Source: UBA668 sp046052275 (lineage in GTDB: Bacteria; Actinomycetota; Acidimicrobiia; Acidimicrobiales; Ilumatobacteraceae). Taken from it: DNA of 13,262 bases. How positions within the stretch are numbered: the stretch's first letter is position 1; each line of letters begins with the position of its first letter. Below are positions 12,480 through 13,262 of the stretch, one piece after another. The position numbers and the translations under genes are program-made. The notes beneath the pieces are model-generated. The model saw only the letters and a program-made list of their open reading frames with translations, made no database searches and had not been told where the DNA came from. Where the stretch lies: the NCBI GenBank assembly GCA_046052275.1, contig JBJOMQ010000053.1, positions 1 through 13,262 of the forward strand, in the 5' to 3' direction.

Positions 12480-13262
12480 CTATCGAGGCGGGAGTCGCAG
12501 CAGCGCTGACGGATTGGGCACGATCGACCGCCAGACGTCCATGCGGCTCGGCTCGCCGGCACCCTCGAAGTTGCCCTCTGGCTCGGCATCGGCGCGCCCC
12601 CAGCGGGCGGTGAGCAGACTGGTCATCACCTGCAGGTGCACATGGGGCGCCCAGCCGCCGTTCTCCTCGGGGTGTCCGACCGAGCCGATCGTGCCGCCGG
12701 CCGGCACGTGGTCGCCCGGCTGCACGATGTCGATCGTGCGGCGCGAGAGGTGCCCGTAGAGCGACCAGAAGTCGGTGCCGTCGTCGGTTGCGTGGCGGAC
12801 GATGACCGTCGGCCCGTAGTCGAAGGGCATGTCGTTGTCGGCGACGGTCTCGACGATGCCGTCGAGCGGCACTCGCACTGGAGTGCCTGCCTCGACGAAC
12901 ACATCGATTCCGAGATGCACCGATCGGGGCTCGGGTGCGTCGGTTGCGAACTGGTCGCCGGCGTAGCACGAGCGGTCTTCGTCGTAGGCGCCGAGTCCGG
13001 CTGCGGCACCGCGCGCAGTGATCTCGCTGCGCATCCACTCCCAAGCGGCGTGGGCACCCTGCGGCCCCGACGGGAACTGCGTGGCGGGCGCGCCGTCGGC
13101 GAGGCTGAAGAGCACAGCGGGCACTGCGGCGAGATCGACCGGCAGCGGGTCGACCACGCGCAGTTGCGGCGATGCCAGCCATTCCCGTACGGCCCGCCCT
13201 GCGGGCACCGGCTCGAGTCCTGCGGCGTGGCGTGCAGCGAAGTGCAACTGGTCGGGGCGGAT
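12480..13262 (-). CDS. M23-family metallopeptidase-domain protein, 5' end outside the window
   Basis: The visible 260 residues hold a LytM/M23 (lysostaphin-like) zinc peptidase domain, normally a cell-wall endopeptidase that cuts peptide cross-bridges. The zinc and catalytic residues are all present: HLGID (HxxxD), YGHLS, and PHVHLQV (HxH), with the beta-strand pattern VEAGTPVRVPLDGIV and VPAGGTIGSVGHPEENGG typical of the fold. A possible TTG start at 13247 has no supporting site. The frame stays open to the window edge (IRPDQLHFAARH...), so the gene probably begins further upstream. There is no signal peptide in the part seen. The domain plus its PSRMDVWRSIVPNPSALL tail resemble, from memory, the middle module of actinobacterial and proteobacterial fusions of a kinase-like domain, M23 and a class III aminotransferase. 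Here it ends without an aminotransferase. Confidence 0.85.
   Translation of the reverse strand: MRPDQLHFAARHAAGLEPVPAGRAVREWLASPQLRVVDPLPVDLAAVPAVLFSLADGAPATQFPSGPQGAHAAWEWMRSEITARGAAAGLGAYDEDRSCYAGDQFATDAPEPRSVHLGIDVFVEAGTPVRVPLDGIVETVADNDMPFDYGPTVIVRHATDDGTDFWSLYGHLSRRTIDIVQPGDHVPAGGTIGSVGHPEENGGWAPHVHLQVMTSLLTARWGRADAEPEGNFEGAGEPSRMDVWRSIVPNPSALLRLPPR

Noticed and set aside
13245..13247. TTG 13247 as the true start of the M23 protein.
   Set aside because: TTG is a rare start, the frame stays open to the window edge, no ribosome-binding site or -10 box is visible, and the preceding codons look like normal coding sequence.

Overview
The window is about 13.3 kb of high-GC, densely coding DNA. 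The longest stretch without a gene is about 120 bp (7331-7450). The gene set points to an actinobacterium: F420 biosynthesis (CofE), a luciferase-like flavin/F420 oxidoreductase, a type II menaquinone-pathway MenB, a group II truncated haemoglobin (GlbO), and several genes with -10 boxes placed for leaderless mRNAs. Acidimicrobiia (Ilumatobacter-like) is my best guess, but that is inference. I see no rRNA, tRNA, CRISPR array, transposase or phage gene. The window looks like ordinary chromosome.

Layout. Positions 1-996 (+) hold the 3' end of a crotonase followed 10 nt later by glbO. Facing them on the minus strand is menB (2770-1838) followed by a SpoU/TrmH-type RNA methyltransferase (1824-1021). 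cofE (2811-3578, +) diverges from menB across only 40 bp and ends 9 nt from the stop of a convergent class III aminotransferase (4955-3588, -). A second crotonase (5009-5797, +) diverges from that aminotransferase and overlaps by 16 bp the stop of a small conserved protein (6162-5782, -). The small protein is the last gene of a minus-strand run: MFS transporter (8605-7451), then a 120-bp gap full of inverted repeats, then the luciferase-like oxidoreductase (7330-6170), then the small protein. A HyuA-like hydantoinase/oxoprolinase (8645-10639, +) diverges from the MFS gene. Its 3' end overlaps by 41 bp the 3' end of a DEAD-box RNA helicase (12389-10599, -). The window closes inside an M23 metallopeptidase-domain gene (12480 to beyond 13262, -).

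How the genes may fit together. MenB makes the naphthoquinone ring precursor of menaquinone. CofE adds glutamates to coenzyme F420, and the luciferase-like enzyme may use F420. The cofE promoter and the proposed promoter of the oxidoreductase gene share the 13-mer GGTGCTACCGTCG. The MFS and hydantoinase genes are read outward from one 39-bp gap, which could mean uptake and ring-opening of a cyclic amide or imide. The aminotransferase and crotonases suggest amino- and acyl-CoA catabolism, with substrates that cannot be read from sequence. I found no clearly new multi-gene system. The most unusual items are the compact leaderless promoters, the inverted-repeat cluster before the oxidoreductase gene, a stand-alone CofE, a four-cysteine cluster in the aminotransferase, and an M23 module that resembles one part of a larger fused protein.
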